Shown here: in pieces, positions 1 through 12,074 of the stretch | How positions within the stretch are numbered: the stretch's first letter is position 1 | How the letters are laid out: every line of letters starts with the position of its first letter | Assembly: GCF_016906535.1 (NCBI RefSeq) | Contig: NC_057374.1 | Location: 1,550,001-1,614,000, forward strand | Length of the DNA: 64,000 bases | Reading direction: 5' to 3' | DNA from: Rhizoctonia solani | Lineage: Eukaryota; Basidiomycota; Agaricomycetes; Cantharellales; Ceratobasidiaceae | Notes under the pieces: model-generated | Told to the model about the DNA's origin: nothing | The model's database searches: none | Seen by the model: the letters and a program-made list of their open reading frames with translations, nothing else | Program-made: the position numbers and the translations under genes

Positions 1-1931
1 AACCGGGACACCCTGTGTGTAGTGGGTACTGTTAGTACTTGACAAGATCAGAATAGATCTAACGTACTCCTGGAACAATTTGGGACCAGCCACCCTTCAC
101 AAAGGAGCCTGTGGGCCATTGAACAACTTGGCGTCTCTTGTGATCTTTGGCTTGAGGCTTGTGAGGAATGAGAATTTCGATCCCGTATGAGTACCAAGGA
201 GTCCTTTTTACTACGTTGTTCGATGAATACCATATAATGGTACCATCTGCAACGGCTTTAGATCTGATATTCGTTAGTACGAATTAATTCATCGATGGGA
301 AACACCATCTTACGTCCGCTCGCTAGTGATCGTGACATCGCATCCCATCGGTCCAAAACGCTGTTTCAATTGTTCGCGGAGGAACGGACTTTCGCCAAAA
401 CCGCCCACCAATAGTATATGCTACAGGTTTCTAAATCAGCGCATATTCTACAACCTGGGAAGTCTGAACGCACAGACACGGAACTTCCTTGTAGTTGAGA
501 ATTAACGCTCTCCAGAATCTGATTCGTGCAGAAGTCAAAAAATATTTTTACCTCCGATCTGGGTAGGCAGGATAGATAAACGTCGATATAATTGGAGACT
601 TCAGCCATTCAGACATACCCAGGTAATGTCATTCGCCCGCGCCGTGCCCGGATAGCCGTGTTATTAAATCGGGTCCCAGCTATTTCAATACTTTGATCGG
701 TGGTCACATCTTTGAATGCACGTTTCGAATGCAGTTCGAAGTCTTTAGTTCCTTTGGTAGCATATTCGTCAACGTCCTCTTGTGCCAGTCCAGCTTCATG
801 AAGTACTTTGCGCAGATACTTTTCTGCTGATTGGTCAATAAAAAGAGCGCCTGCTTGTACACCTACGCAAGTGCTTCAGTATGAGGAAATAGTTTCAAAG
901 GCCAAACTAACAGTCTGAGGCCCGAGTTTCTTCCAGTCGGATCGGATTCAAGCTCTTGACCGAGTATACCGTTGTATCAACTGTCGATCCTCCTGCATCA
1001 CATACTGCGAAGGTTGTTCCAGGCTGAAATCCAAGTTTATAGTAAGAGCACGGGTTAAAATCAAAGAACACGTGCCTTGAGTTGACTCCCGATGTCCGAA
1101 TAAAGTGTACAGAAATGGACGGATGCCTCCGCTTCGTTGACAAAATGGACCCGCGACGGAGCATCGCTTGCATTAGTGAATCCTGCCTTGACCGCCGCTA
1201 AGCGTAAAAATGCTTGTTCGCGGATACCCCATCCGTTAGGATGCGCAAGAACGACCTCCATGCTTGGTTTATATTGTTGCCAGATCCGTTTACCGTCAAT
1301 GATATGGTCTTCAAAATAAGATTGTGTGTGTTGAAGTAAATAACCCAAAAAATCGGAATAAATCTGGCTGAGTGGTACATTGAAAGGTAGTGCTGGATCT
1401 GCATTGGTCAGTCTGGTAGTCAATAGTACGTCGCACTCACGTTCGAGGTCAAGTCCATGCTGCGCAGTGAGGTGAGGGGGATGCAAGTGGAGCTTGAAGT
1501 ACTTCGCTAATTTCCATTGGCCATCTTCCGCATCCTCTTCGGCCTGGGCAGTCAGTGCTTCGGCGCCAAAAGATACCGCCTGTAGTATATTATGGTATAT
1601 TCATTTACAGACATGGTTTGTAGAATATTCACCTTCTGCGTCGGGTCATACCAAAGTATGGTAGGAACCTTGCCGTGAAGATTTTGGGACTCTTGCCCAG
1701 GCCATTGAGTTACTCGGTGAATAGATTGCTTTGCTCCTGAAGATATTCATGGAGCTATAAAATAAGATCTGATTAAATGTAGCGAATCCACAAACCTTGT
1801 TGTAGAAACGCAAAGGCAACCCCACTTTGTGTCGATCCAATATCGATCCCAATAACTATTTTTGACGGGCCGTCCCATGGGTCGTCAAAGGATCTTGAAG
1901 CGTTGCCTCCGGGTGTTTTTATCCCACTCAT
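1..1931 (-). CDS. HSPA12-like Hsp70 family ATPase, copy A (C-terminus cut by window edge)
   Basis: Actin-like ATPase fold protein of the Hsp70 superfamily, of the divergent kind related to animal HSPA12, which is expanded in fungi. The start at 1931 gives a short polar leader, then the phosphate-1 loop GIDIGSTQSGVA. Further conserved stretches follow: AHPNGWGIREQ, FVNEAEAS, the phosphate-2 motif AVCDAGGSTVDTTVY (about 1000-950) and the adenosine motif LLVGGFGESPFLREQ (about 410-365). The C-terminal part SKAVADGTIIW continues to an intron near position 50, so the last exon lies outside the window. At least seven short introns are needed. I saw no frameshift in the visible part; the apparent stop near 622 falls inside a plausible intron ending in CCCAG at about 560. 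Substrate unknown; such proteins lack a recognisable canonical Hsp70 substrate-binding domain. Family certain, exon borders approximate. Confidence 0.85.
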
Positions 1932-2746
1932 GTATTATACTATTTACTCTGTTTGGGGAGGTGGCTTTAGGGCACTAACGCAGATTTGTGCTAACTATCG
2001 CCTGATGTATAGATACCGACGAGGGCAAGAGGACCTATTAGCTACGCTTCTAAGTGAGTTTACTAGGGTAGCTTCGAAATCTTAGACAACGTCTGGTTTT
2101 GAGATTGATTGTGGTGTGGTGACAACTCACCGCGGTGGCAACCGTCAGATCATCTTGATTTAGCCACTGGCACATGTCGGCGCTAAGGTACACGTACTAT
2201 CACTAAGCTTTAGAGAGAAGGTAGAATTTGATATTTTATTTGACACTCAGCGCTTTTTTCTTCTCTAAGCCAGCAAAATTTATCTTCTAACAAAGGGAGA
2301 ATCTAAAGCGCCAGCCGTAAAATTCTTTGATAAGGTTAGGACACGGCTATTGCCCCGACTTTAGTTTTAAAATTAGACCATGTCGGGCAGGCCTTAAGAT
2401 TCACTCTCGCCCAAGGCCGCTAGCAATCAAAAATGTGTGTATGAATGTAGTATACATTATCTTCGCAATCTTATTTAGCAGTTTAAAAGTACATATATTG
2501 ATCATTCAGGTAATCCAAGAACTATCGCCTTGCGCAAGACCATTTCCTCTGGTTTTTGACCCCTCCCCAGAGCAGACTTCTTTATCAATCCCATCTCTAC
2601 GGTTATTACTATTGTACCTGTATGTTTTATCTTCTTCGCCTTGGACCCTATTGGTGTCATGTAATCCGCATGGAACGTCTCGCCGAAGGAGAATACTACA
2701 GGGTGGAAATCTCCAAGAAACGAGACACTTCCTTTGAGTAGTTGAT

Positions 2747-4180
2747 TCAGCTCTTCTGCCTTGCGATTACCCTACGTAATTCTTTGTTATGCTCCTTCAG
2801 TATCTCTTGGGGTTGGATATCAAAGCTTTCCCATGAGTAAGGAGAGGGCTCGGTAATCAGCCGATGCAATCTCTCGTCACCGGGAGCATCTTGATCCTTT
2901 ATGCTTGGACTCTTGGATATTGAATTGAATGTGTCTCTTCGCCAGCGCCCAGCAACGGATTGTGGTTCTGGATTAAATTTATACGCCATACCGGTTATTG
3001 CTGTTATTCACTCACCTTGATATTTGATTTGGTCGTATAACTGCATGATGAACATGTTACGGTCTGGTCGTCGGCGATGCTTGGGTGAAAGGGCTCGAAT
3101 AAATGTACATTAAGCTGCTTGCATATAGTCGCTTGAACGGCATATTCAAGTAGCACATAAGCGTCCTGTTTATTCTTGAAATTTGTTCGCTTCCAACCTG
3201 GCCAAATACGCCTAATAATCCTTCGGCTGAATATCCTTTTGGGGCAATTTTGTTCTATATTTTTCGATATCTTCCGATAGGCTTCCACCGAACTCTTCGA
3301 TCAGCTATTGATATCGCCTATTGCGGTAGTGATGTCTACTTGCTCTATGTTTCCTGTAACTGCATATGGTTGCGGAGTGAGGCATATTCGGCCCTAGTTC
3401 GATGAAGCTCCGCGCTCAAACGGTCCATTTCATGTTCTTTGGACTCGATACAGTGCGTAGACCATTGACACTGGCTTGAGTTCTGTTGTCTTTTCCTTTT
3501 CCTGTACATGTGCACCGTCGACGGATGTGTCCTGACCTGCGTTCGTTATCGGCTTTGAGCTTCGCCAAGTCTTCGTCCTTTACTCGTAGTTGGTCCCGTA
3601 TCTCTTCGATTTCTGAATTCCTTTCTGAGCTGAGCTTGCTGATTTCCTCTTTCTCGTGAATTTCTAGCTTCAACCGATCTTCATTCGACTGAAGCTCAAC
3701 CCGCAGTTTATGATTTCCAGTTCGAGTTCGTGATTGGCGTCCTTCAATGCCGCAAATTTCAAGCTCCGACTTGAGTCTGTTCACTTCTACTTTTTGGTCC
3801 TCGATAGCATTCTTGAGGCGATGATAGCCACACCGTGACTAAATTGTTCTCGCAATCTTTGCTTCCGAAACTCTTCTTGTTCAGCGCATGGTTGAATTGG
3901 GCGATTTTAGCTCCTCGCCCTTTTGAGCAAGTAGTGCCTGTAGTTCTCCAAGCCTATCATGTCTCATATCCCAAGTGTTTCTGAGCCCTTGATTTCCTCC
4001 TCTTTCTTGCCCAGTTGGTTTTTCAGGTCTTCTGACCTGGCCTTTTCGCTCTCCCGACTAATCGAAGATCGTTATTTCTTTCTTTATGAGCAAGCAGTTT
4101 GCTGTTTTTAAGCTTGCTCCCTTGTTCGTGAAGACGCGATTGTAGTTGATCTATGGTCCCTCGGTGACCGACATCCTGAG
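2747..4180 (-). pseudogene. Coiled-coil protein, unit A (fragmentary, probably decayed)
   Basis: A run of minus-strand reading-frame pieces rich in Glu, Lys, Leu and Arg, with heptad-like segments (about 4170-3420), followed by a non-coiled C-terminal part (3288-2747) containing LLEYAVQ, HLFEPFHPSIADDQ and EPQSVAGRWRRDTFNSIS. The pieces change frame several times, for example near 4085-4060 and again after LKNQLGKKEEEIKG (about 3985). Introns alone do not easily explain this, so it reads as a damaged gene. No family is recognised. Its reality is supported by a second copy of the C-terminal part at 8345-8807 that also sits upstream of an Hsp70-like gene. The start is not determined. Confidence 0.5.
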
Positions 4181-5345
4181 GAAAAAATCCCTTAAATGCT
4201 GGGGGATCTTATCGTACTGCCAATCACCACCCTCTTGGACAAATTATCGAGGGCAGCAAGTCGAATAAGACGTGGGTTAATTCAAGGTAATGGCGAATAT
4301 GCGCTCGGTTAGTGGTGTGTTTGATCGTATATCAGTGTCCTTGGCTTGGTGCTATTGCAATACAAGGGGTAGACGGGCGAGCTTTGTGTGGGGTCAAGTT
4401 CGAAAGGTTGCCTTGGATCTTGGTTTCGACTTAACCAATACCGTGACACGGTCTAGAAACGCTTGCCCATTATTTTCCCAGCATTTCGATAGTTCTTTGA
4501 GAAGGCTGATTTGAGAAGCGACCACCTTCATGATGAATGTATATGATCCCTGTCACTCTACAGGATAGTTGACACCTTCGATATCTATTGTGTAAGTTGC
4601 CCTAGTCTTTAAAACAAAAATTAAGGTCACTAACCGGGGTTTCGCAGGATCCGGTGCAAAATAACGCACAAGTGCTTCGAGTATTACCCTATCATCGGTT
4701 GCTTCATTCCGAAGCCAGGAGAGTCAATTAACTGACTTCGTCTCCGTAAATGGAGTTGGGGGCCCGATACTGTAACAACTTAGTTCTAGGTTGGCACTCG
4801 GCTTTGCCATTATCCTGTTGATGAACTTTCAAGAAGCTTAGGAGAGTTATTTTAAGATTGAGTCTGTAACGCACGTCAGATTTCCCGCAACCTCGAGGAC
4901 CTAATACCCTATCAAGTTGTTAACCAGGGCTTGTTCTGCAACACGACATTCGCCTTACAGTATCACTATTGGTGCTTCTTCGACTCTCCGTGTGATGATC
5001 TCCCAGTATGAGAAGAATGGGTAGGCCCAAAACTCGATCGGCCTCGATGGCTTCCAGACATACAAGATCGAAGGCCAGCTTATGGAGGTTTGAAGTGAAA
5101 GATATTAGTTGTTCGACGCAGGCAAGGGTTGGATGTGGCTCGTCACGTGGTGATCACATGATGAGTGGCAACTTTATGGACATGGGCGCTCGGGGATCCA
5201 ACCCATTCAAAACCTTCTAGGAAGGCTCTCCAAATTTAACATCGTAAATTGTTTAACATTCCTTAACTTGATTTATTCGATTCAAACATTGCTTAATTAG
5301 TGCTACACACCAGTAGTAGCTATTTCACCAATAATAAGAATGCTC
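4181..5345. other. Intergenic stretch, nothing supported
   Basis: Between the coiled-coil remnant and the end of the second Hsp70-like copy I see only short overlapping frames without recognisable motifs. It may hold further eroded parts of the duplicated unit or the promoter of the coiled-coil gene. Confidence 0.4.
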
Positions 5346-7735
5346 TCATGCCCAATGAACGTCTGTGGAATAATTGAAATTGGCCCAAACGAGTCTCGCC
5401 CTATACAAAACGGCAAATTTAGCCCGTATTTTTTTGTTATCACTACATTCCTCCCATTCGAGATATGCGCTGATTTCCGTATCCCAAACGCACACATACC
5501 CAAACAAGAGTCCCCAGTAAGTTCCGAGGCCCATCTTAGCTTCAAGTGCGCCACTGAGGCTCCTTAAATCGGCCGTATTAGGCATACGTTTTCGAAGCCT
5601 TTCAGTAAGGAACCTAATAGAATTAACGGACGGATATTGAAGATTTTCAGGATGTCTGTATGCTCACCATTTTTAGTCCTTAACCATTTCGGTTGATCAT
5701 TTCCTGCATAACTATACAATGCGATCTCATGCTTTCAAGGTTTGGCTTGGGTGTCGAATAGGTCCTGAAGAACGATTGTCTACACACATCATCAACGTTT
5801 AATGAGACACCCTTATGAATAGTAAATACCCAGAAGATCATATTTCTACGTAAGATCTTACCTTCTTCACAATCTCACACCATACACCAGTGACCTTTTG
5901 ATAACCATCTGGAGTTGTGAACGTAGTTCGTTCGCGATGGTCGCTAGAGTAGGAGTCAAACCTAACGTAGCCTTGTATACCATACGACCAATTTGGCGCA
6001 CGGCTAAATACGCTTGTCATAGTATTCCACATGATAGCACCTTCTGCAACCGCCTTGGATCTATTGGCAGTGTCAGTTTGGCTTGACTTATACAAGATGA
6101 GAGCTAAACTTGCGTTGAATCATTAGCAGTCGTAAGTTGGTTTCCCAGGGGATTGTACCGTTCCTTGAGTTGCTGTTGAAGGTAAGGGCTATCCCCAAAT
6201 CCTCCGACAAGGAGAATATGCTAGAGAACTGAGCAAATTAAGACGGGGCACAATAATACTCACTGAAACATTTATTCCGCGTATTTGATCATCAACACTC
6301 TTGATAATGGCTTTCACGCAGTGGTCAAAGAACCACTTGGGGTAGGACTACGTTCCACTGAAGATTATATACTGCGATTAAAGAGCTACTAATACAGACA
6401 TAGACTCACCTAGGCACTGTCATAACGCCTCGGCGAACGCTGATTTCGGTTTGTTAGTCCTTTATCGCCTAATTTGAGCTTGAGGCTATCAGAGCCATCC
6501 GAGAACAGGCGCTTAGGGAATTTCTCAAAATCCTTGACACCTTCCTCGACATATTCTTTGATATCTTCGGGATCGATTCCAGCCCTAGTCAAGGTATCTT
6601 CAAGGTACTTTTCGACCGCGTCATCTACATACAGCCCACCCGCCTGAATGCCTGAATTGGCGGGCAGCGTATATCAAAATATGCGATACACAAGCCCGAT
6701 CCATACTCACACGCTGAGTCCCTCTTTTCTGCCAACTTGAGTAAAGGGCTCATTGAAGTCACTGTATACACAGTGATATCCACCGTTGATCCGCCAGCAT
6801 CGCATACAGCAAAATTCAGCCCGGCCTAATCGGAACATGATTAGAGAATATCCTGAATCAAGTTAGTAACAATTTCTACTTACCTTAAGCCGGTTAGAAA
6901 TGTTACTATGACTAATGCAATAATGTACCGATGCCTCCGCTTCGGTAACAAACCGGACTCGATTTTTTGAATCAGCGACAGTCACAAGCCCGCCATCAAC
7001 TGCTGCTCTCCTAAGAAACTCCTGTTCACGGATACCCCAGCCATTTGGATGCGCATTATGAAAGTTATATTATCTTATACGCTTCCCAAATGGTTGGCCC
7101 GTCTACAATTCGATCTTTGAAGAAAGGTTCTGTATTCTTGAACAGGTAATTCATAAAATCCGCGTAGATCTGCAGAAGGCCACACCATTGGGCAAGGCTT
7201 AATAGCATGTGGATACTTGAATAATTTCACGATTGATGATACTTACGATCCAGCTTAATAGAATATTTCTCCCTCATTTCACTGGGATGCATATGCAGTT
7301 TGAAGCGCTTGGCCAAACCTGAATCACGATCATCGGTATCGTCCATCATTTCTTCCACCTCTGCTCCAAAGGCTATGGCCTATATATAGTCGGTAAGTGA
7401 AAAATCAAGTATTGAGTTATACTAAACAATTCGTAACCTTTCCATGTTTATCGTATAAGGCCAAAGTTGGGACTTTGCTTTGATGTTCCAGAGCCTGCCC
7501 AGGCCACTGGGTACTCGATGAATAGTTTGTTTCACACCTAGGTGTAATCCACGTCCTTATAAACTAAATATATACAAACTCTCACTGCACTAACCTTTCT
7601 GCAAGAACGCGACTGCCACGCCACTTTGTGTTGAACCGATGTCAATACCTATTATAATCCGGCTATCTTTCTCCCATATACTATCGAATGGCTTTGGGCC
7701 GACATTATTTGTATTCTCGTTTCCTGCCTTCCAAC
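5346..7735 (-). pseudogene. HSPA12-like Hsp70 family ATPase, copy B (decayed)
   Basis: Paralogue of the gene at the left edge. The phosphate-1 loop is nearly identical (IIIGIDIGSTQSGVAVAFLQ, about 7672-7615), and matching segments follow: FGAEVEEMMDD, LQIYADFMNYLFKN, the HPNGWGIREQ region (about 7050-7020), SKAVAEGAIMW, and a C-terminal IALYSYAGNDQPKWL. Several lesions are visible. No ATG lies in frame upstream of the ATPase loop before a stop. A base is missing in the segment equivalent to RVTQWPGQ (about 7505-7515). The stretch after IWEAYK (about 7085-7060) has stops and is scrambled relative to copy A. The C-terminal segment needs a frame change near 5735. Several independent lesions favour a pseudogene over one sequencing error. 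The tail extends to about 5346 with a piece (TEISAYLEWEE) resembling the family C-terminus. Confidence 0.7.
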
Positions 7736-8344
7736 CTTTTATGAAGAACAGCAGGGCGGCGTAGGGTTAGCCTAATGTGGCTGTGGGGATACTCCTCGCA
7801 TACCATGGGGTTCCCGTACTGCGAATTGCTAAACATTCCAGAAACCGCTTCGAGCTTACTATAAGATTCGGGCTAGACGATTGAGAAGCTTGGTGGGTGA
7901 GAATAACACGTTGATCCTGTATCCTATCAGGAAGGTAGCCACACAGCTCATCACGTGGCTGATTGGACCCGTTTGTGATCACCGTTGGGTGGCAAAACCT
8001 AGTAGGCCAGAACAGGTAGTTTTACTTATTTGGAAAATTTGATATACAGTGAGTCTATTGGATCAAACCTAACAGTGGTTACTCTGAAGCTGAAAGGTTG
8101 AGCTTGGACACATGCATGTATGTGACCCAAACTCCGTTTGGTAGGAATATACTATGGTCTGGTGCTCCCAAGAGATACTATGCCTACCCCGACCAATTGG
8201 TGAGAATTTGGATAAAGCGGCAATTCTATCAAACATCGCCCCGTGTTCTCCCGCCAGTACCACCCCCCACGGACGGTTGAAGCGCCACTTTATTAGGTTG
8301 TCAAGCGCTCCAATTATAATTTATTGGATTGGCTTTATTTTTAT

Positions 8345-8807
8345 TCAATTACCGGGTGCCGGGCCCGAAATTGAATTAAATGTGTCCTTTCTCCAGCGGC
8401 CAACTACAGATTGGGGCTCTAAATCCCCGTTAACCGATATTGTAAATACAAAATTGATTCACCCGTCTCGATAAATCATTTGATTGTACATCTCCATTAT
8501 GAACATATTCTTCCAGCTTGTTGTCGGCAAGGTTTGGATGGAATGGTTTGAATATGTGTTGGTAGAGTTGCGTACGCAACAACGTAGAACAGAGCATTTC
8601 GTAAGCTAGGGTCATCCTGGCTGAAAACATAATTAATAGGTGGCGGGCCCTCGGTATGCCCGTGCATATGTAAAGCAACGTCTTATTCACCGGCAACCCA
8701 TTCGCATACTTGTCAATCAAATACCCGGAAATCGTTCGAGCGGCATCTTCTATCGAACCGATTAAGATCGTCCAACTGCTTGATGGTTCGATCCTCCTCA
8801 ACGTCAT
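8345..8807 (-). pseudogene. Truncated second copy of the coiled-coil gene C-terminus, unit B
   Basis: An open stretch contains HIFKPFHPNLADN and, just downstream in another frame, EPQSVVGRWRKDTFNSIS. These match HLFEPFHPSIADD and EPQSVAGRWRRDTFNSIS of the copy at 2.7-3.3 kb in the same order and spacing. After the shared block the reading frame ends at a stop near 8345, so the C-terminal tail of unit A is missing. It lies upstream of Hsp70-like copy B, as unit A lies upstream of copy A. Function unknown. Confidence 0.6.
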
Positions 8808-10108
8808 CCAAGCCCAAGCAAACGCGCATTCAGCCCAATGCTACTCAAGCCTCTGGGCAAAAAAACAACTTTGAATTTGATCCTTATATGCGACCTGTTG
8901 CCCCTTTTGAGTTCATAGGTCAAAGGCTTCGGCACGCATGTGCATTTGTGTCCGTACCCCGCCATCGGTTGTACGCAGCTTTGTCTGTTCCTTGACAACA
9001 CATATGTCACGTCTCTCCCAGTACTTTGCTCAGCCTGGATGACAGGCCATCTGGCAGTGCTTCAACTAGGAATAGTCACCCGTTGTAGGCACCCCAAAAT
9101 ATCATCGTGGCCCCACCCTCCGAGCGCAATCTTATCTCGCGTATATGTCCGGCATGGTTTAATTTGTTATAGAAACGGAGAGTCCTATCAATAGTCTTCT
9201 GGTTCAACGAGAATACGAACCCATGTCGTCATAGAATGATCGAATGGCAGAAGACGGGTCCAGGATAATTCTGACATCCATACCGTGGCGATGTTTTGTC
9301 CCGGGGCTGAGATAGAGAGTTATCTTCTTAACGTAATCTTGTCATGTGAAGACCTCGAGAGTTTATAGAATAAGGTCCGAGAGTGCGGTCACCAGGTGTT
9401 TCCTCTGGGTAGACGTAGATAATCCTTGTCAAGTCCAGTGGTTGGTCTTTGTATGCCGTCACTCGATGGTGGGTGGGAATCTTCAAACAAGTAAAACTTA
9501 ATGTCCAGAAGCAAGATCAAGTCTAACCAAGATGTGTATCGGCTCGACGTAATCGCTAAACCCAAGGGAATGTATGAATACGAAATCATGGTTATTGAAC
9601 GAGTGAACGGGGGGTACTCCAGAGTTTTGTGAATTGGATAACAGCATTCGCTATCACACTAATCGATTGATCTATTCAATGTCACTCGCAGTCAAACCAT
9701 GACAATTAATAGAAGATGAACGTACCAGCATTTGCGAGCACCCTGTGGGCCGCGGTACACTTGCCGTAGCCCGTGAGAAAGACGGGAGACACAGAGCACA
9801 AGAACTTGTAGAAGGCGCTTGGGCTCTTTGAAAACATGTCACCAAGGTACCTGAGGGAAATTGAAAAGCGCGGCTCACCTACGGTCGCCTACATTTCTCC
9901 TGATCGCAACGATAAATAACCAAAGACAGTACCTAATAAATGCGCCACCGTCACGTGATCTTACCTAGCTTCGACCGATTCGTTTCCAGAAAGAACTATA
10001 CAGCACCACAAGTTGCGTGCATATACAAGCATCTTTAGCCTTTTCTACATATACGTGTACAAATAGTGCGAGAAATATTAGTCCCATTAAATTACAGTAC
10101 CCAAGCCC
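8808..10108. other. Intergenic stretch, nothing supported
   Basis: About 1.3 kb with only short frames on both strands and no motif I recognise. It separates the decayed Hsp70-like unit from the F-box gene and presumably includes the 3' flank of the latter. A TCACGTGA-type hexamer (CACGTG) lies at 9952-9957. Confidence 0.4.
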
Positions 10109-11967
10109 CTAAAGAAACCGATCCCTCCTCCTCGCCTTGGCCTCGTCCCTGGTCTTGTAGACGCAACTCACACTCCCACTCACATTCGCCCTCAACCACG
10201 GTAAAGCTTCGGGGTCCACACACGGACACGCATCCACAACAATATTACGTATCATTCCCTTTCCGTTCTTGACCATCTTGACCAAGTGTGAAGCACGCAA
10301 CTCGTCTGCGCCTGAGAAATTCACATCCCGCAGGTTGGGGAATGAGAGAGTGGAAAAGAGGTCGGGTGGGAAAGCGCTGCAGTACGAGACTTCTAGGAAC
10401 TCGAGGGTCTCGTGAAATGTGTTGAGGAGGGAGAGTAAGAGGGGCGAATGCATTGCCACTCGACTCAATCGGAGTTCCCGCAGGGGCGGCCTGTCGGACG
10501 GGTCACAGTCTGTCAAGTAGCGTAATAGAATAGCAGGCTTCACAGCGGAGAGTTGTTGGAGGTCGAGGATCTGTAATTTGGGAAATACGAGTGTGGTTAA
10601 AGAGTGTAACGGCCCAATGGTTGCGATCCGTAATTCTTCAAGGTTTTCAAGACGTAGGACGGGAATATCTTTAAAGTCTGGAAGGGGGGCAAATTGGGAT
10701 GTTGGTTGTTGACGAACACGTTTGCGGGGCGGACGATGAGACTGCGCAAGCTGGGTGCTGTGCGTAGAAAGTAAAAGAGGGGTTCGAGTTGGGAAGAGAC
10801 GAGTTTATTAAATGAAAGGTCGAGGTGGGTTATATGCGGCAAGGTATCGCAGGACATGCTGAGCGTACCCACATGTAAAGCGAGTTTTCGTGTGCCCAAA
10901 GGGTCGGAGCGAGGTGAAAAGAGAGAGATGATCTTGTCGGGATCACATGTCTCGACATTCGGATGGGTCGAATGAACAGGGAGCAGACCAGGTCGAAACG
11001 AAAGCGAGTGCAGCTGCACATTGTGATTCCGGATAACGTCGAGAGCGGTATAACCAAACGCATCCATCCCGATGATCGTCAAGTGCTTCCAAGACTCGGG
11101 CCGAGTCGCCTCGATAAACTTCCAAAGCTTCGGAGCCATATTCGGTGGGATATCAACCAAGGAAAGCGAGTACAATCCCTGCCCGTCCAATCGCTCCAAC
11201 CAAAACGCACTCTTCTTTCCAAACTGGTTTCCCGAGATGGACAAGGACTGCCAGAACCAGGGAACAGAATACACCATCTCTCGTAAACTCTTGCACACGG
11301 ACCCGAGCGTGATGGCGAAATGAGCGGCGCCGCGCGGATGCTCCAAGTCCATATCGCGAACGACCAGCCGACAGATATCGTCCAACAACTCGAGCGGCAG
11401 TTTGCGCAACGGGTCCACATGCGCACGTCTCCTCGCTTCGGCCTCTCGCGCCGATTGCTCGACCTTGGCGAGCTCCTCGATTCGTTTCTGGTACCCTGCG
11501 TCCGAGGCGTTTAATCTCTTGCGCGCAGCCTCGACCATCTGGACTGCTCGATCATGTTTGCCAATGGTCAAGAAGATCCTGGCCGTTCTGAAATAACTCT
11601 TGTCCGAATTAGTCTAGTTCGAATATTTTTTGGGTAGGGTGCGTTAGACTCACTTGGTATCGTTCCGGCTGAAGACCAATACACTTTCGCGTATCGGCCA
11701 AGGCTTCCCGGAACCGCTTGAGCTGCTCGTAAGCAGCTGCCCGGGAATCAAACACATGCGCGTGCGAATCGTCGACTTGAATGCTCTAGAACCCCCCATA
11801 CACACGCCATACTCAATCTCCAATCTAAAAAGCCTAGACCATTGGTAAGAGCTCACCTGGGAAAAGAACCCCACAGCTTCATCGTACCTCTTCTCCTTGA
11901 ACGCAACCACACCTTGCTCAAACGGCTTTTTCCAGGACAAGGACGAGGAGGAGGATGAAGAGGACAT
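10109..11967 (-). CDS. TPR / F-box / LRR protein (Dia2/Pof3-like SCF substrate adaptor), one frameshift
   Basis: Predicted substrate-recognition subunit of an SCF ubiquitin ligase, in the architecture of yeast Dia2 and fission yeast Pof3, which act in genome stability. Exon 1 (11967-11857) starts with a serine run and a TPR helix (FEQGVVAFKEKRYDEAVGFF). Exon 2 (11785-11654) continues the TPRs (HVFDSRAAAYEQLKRFREAL). Exon 3 (11598-10109) finishes them, then has an F-box core (PLRKLPLELLDDICRLV) and C-terminal leucine-rich repeats (HITHLDLSFNKL, LRELRLSRVAM). Exon lengths sum to 1733 nt, one short of a full frame. The break is at a run of six G (10684-10689, C on the coding strand); one more base would join the N-terminal frame to LPDFKDIPVLRLENLEELRI and the rest (about 577 residues). 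The gene is divergent from guanylate kinase with a 50-107 bp gap between starts. Confidence 0.85.
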
Positions 11968-12074
11968 GGTCGGAAACAAGCAACGCGGTCATCACGTGAT
12001 GGACGATTTCTCCCCTGATGCAGTCTCGATTCGGTCGAGCGCTGTCGTCTTGTCTGTTTGCTCGCGCGTACACG
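11968..12074. promoter_or_regulatory. Very short bidirectional promoter with palindromic E-box
   Basis: The F-box gene and guanylate kinase start 107 bp apart (50 bp if the upstream guanylate kinase ATG at 12018 is used). The gap holds the perfect palindrome ATCACGTGAT at 11991-12000, an E-box core of the type bound by bHLH factors such as Cbf1 or USF-like proteins. Which factor binds is inference. Confidence 0.5.
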
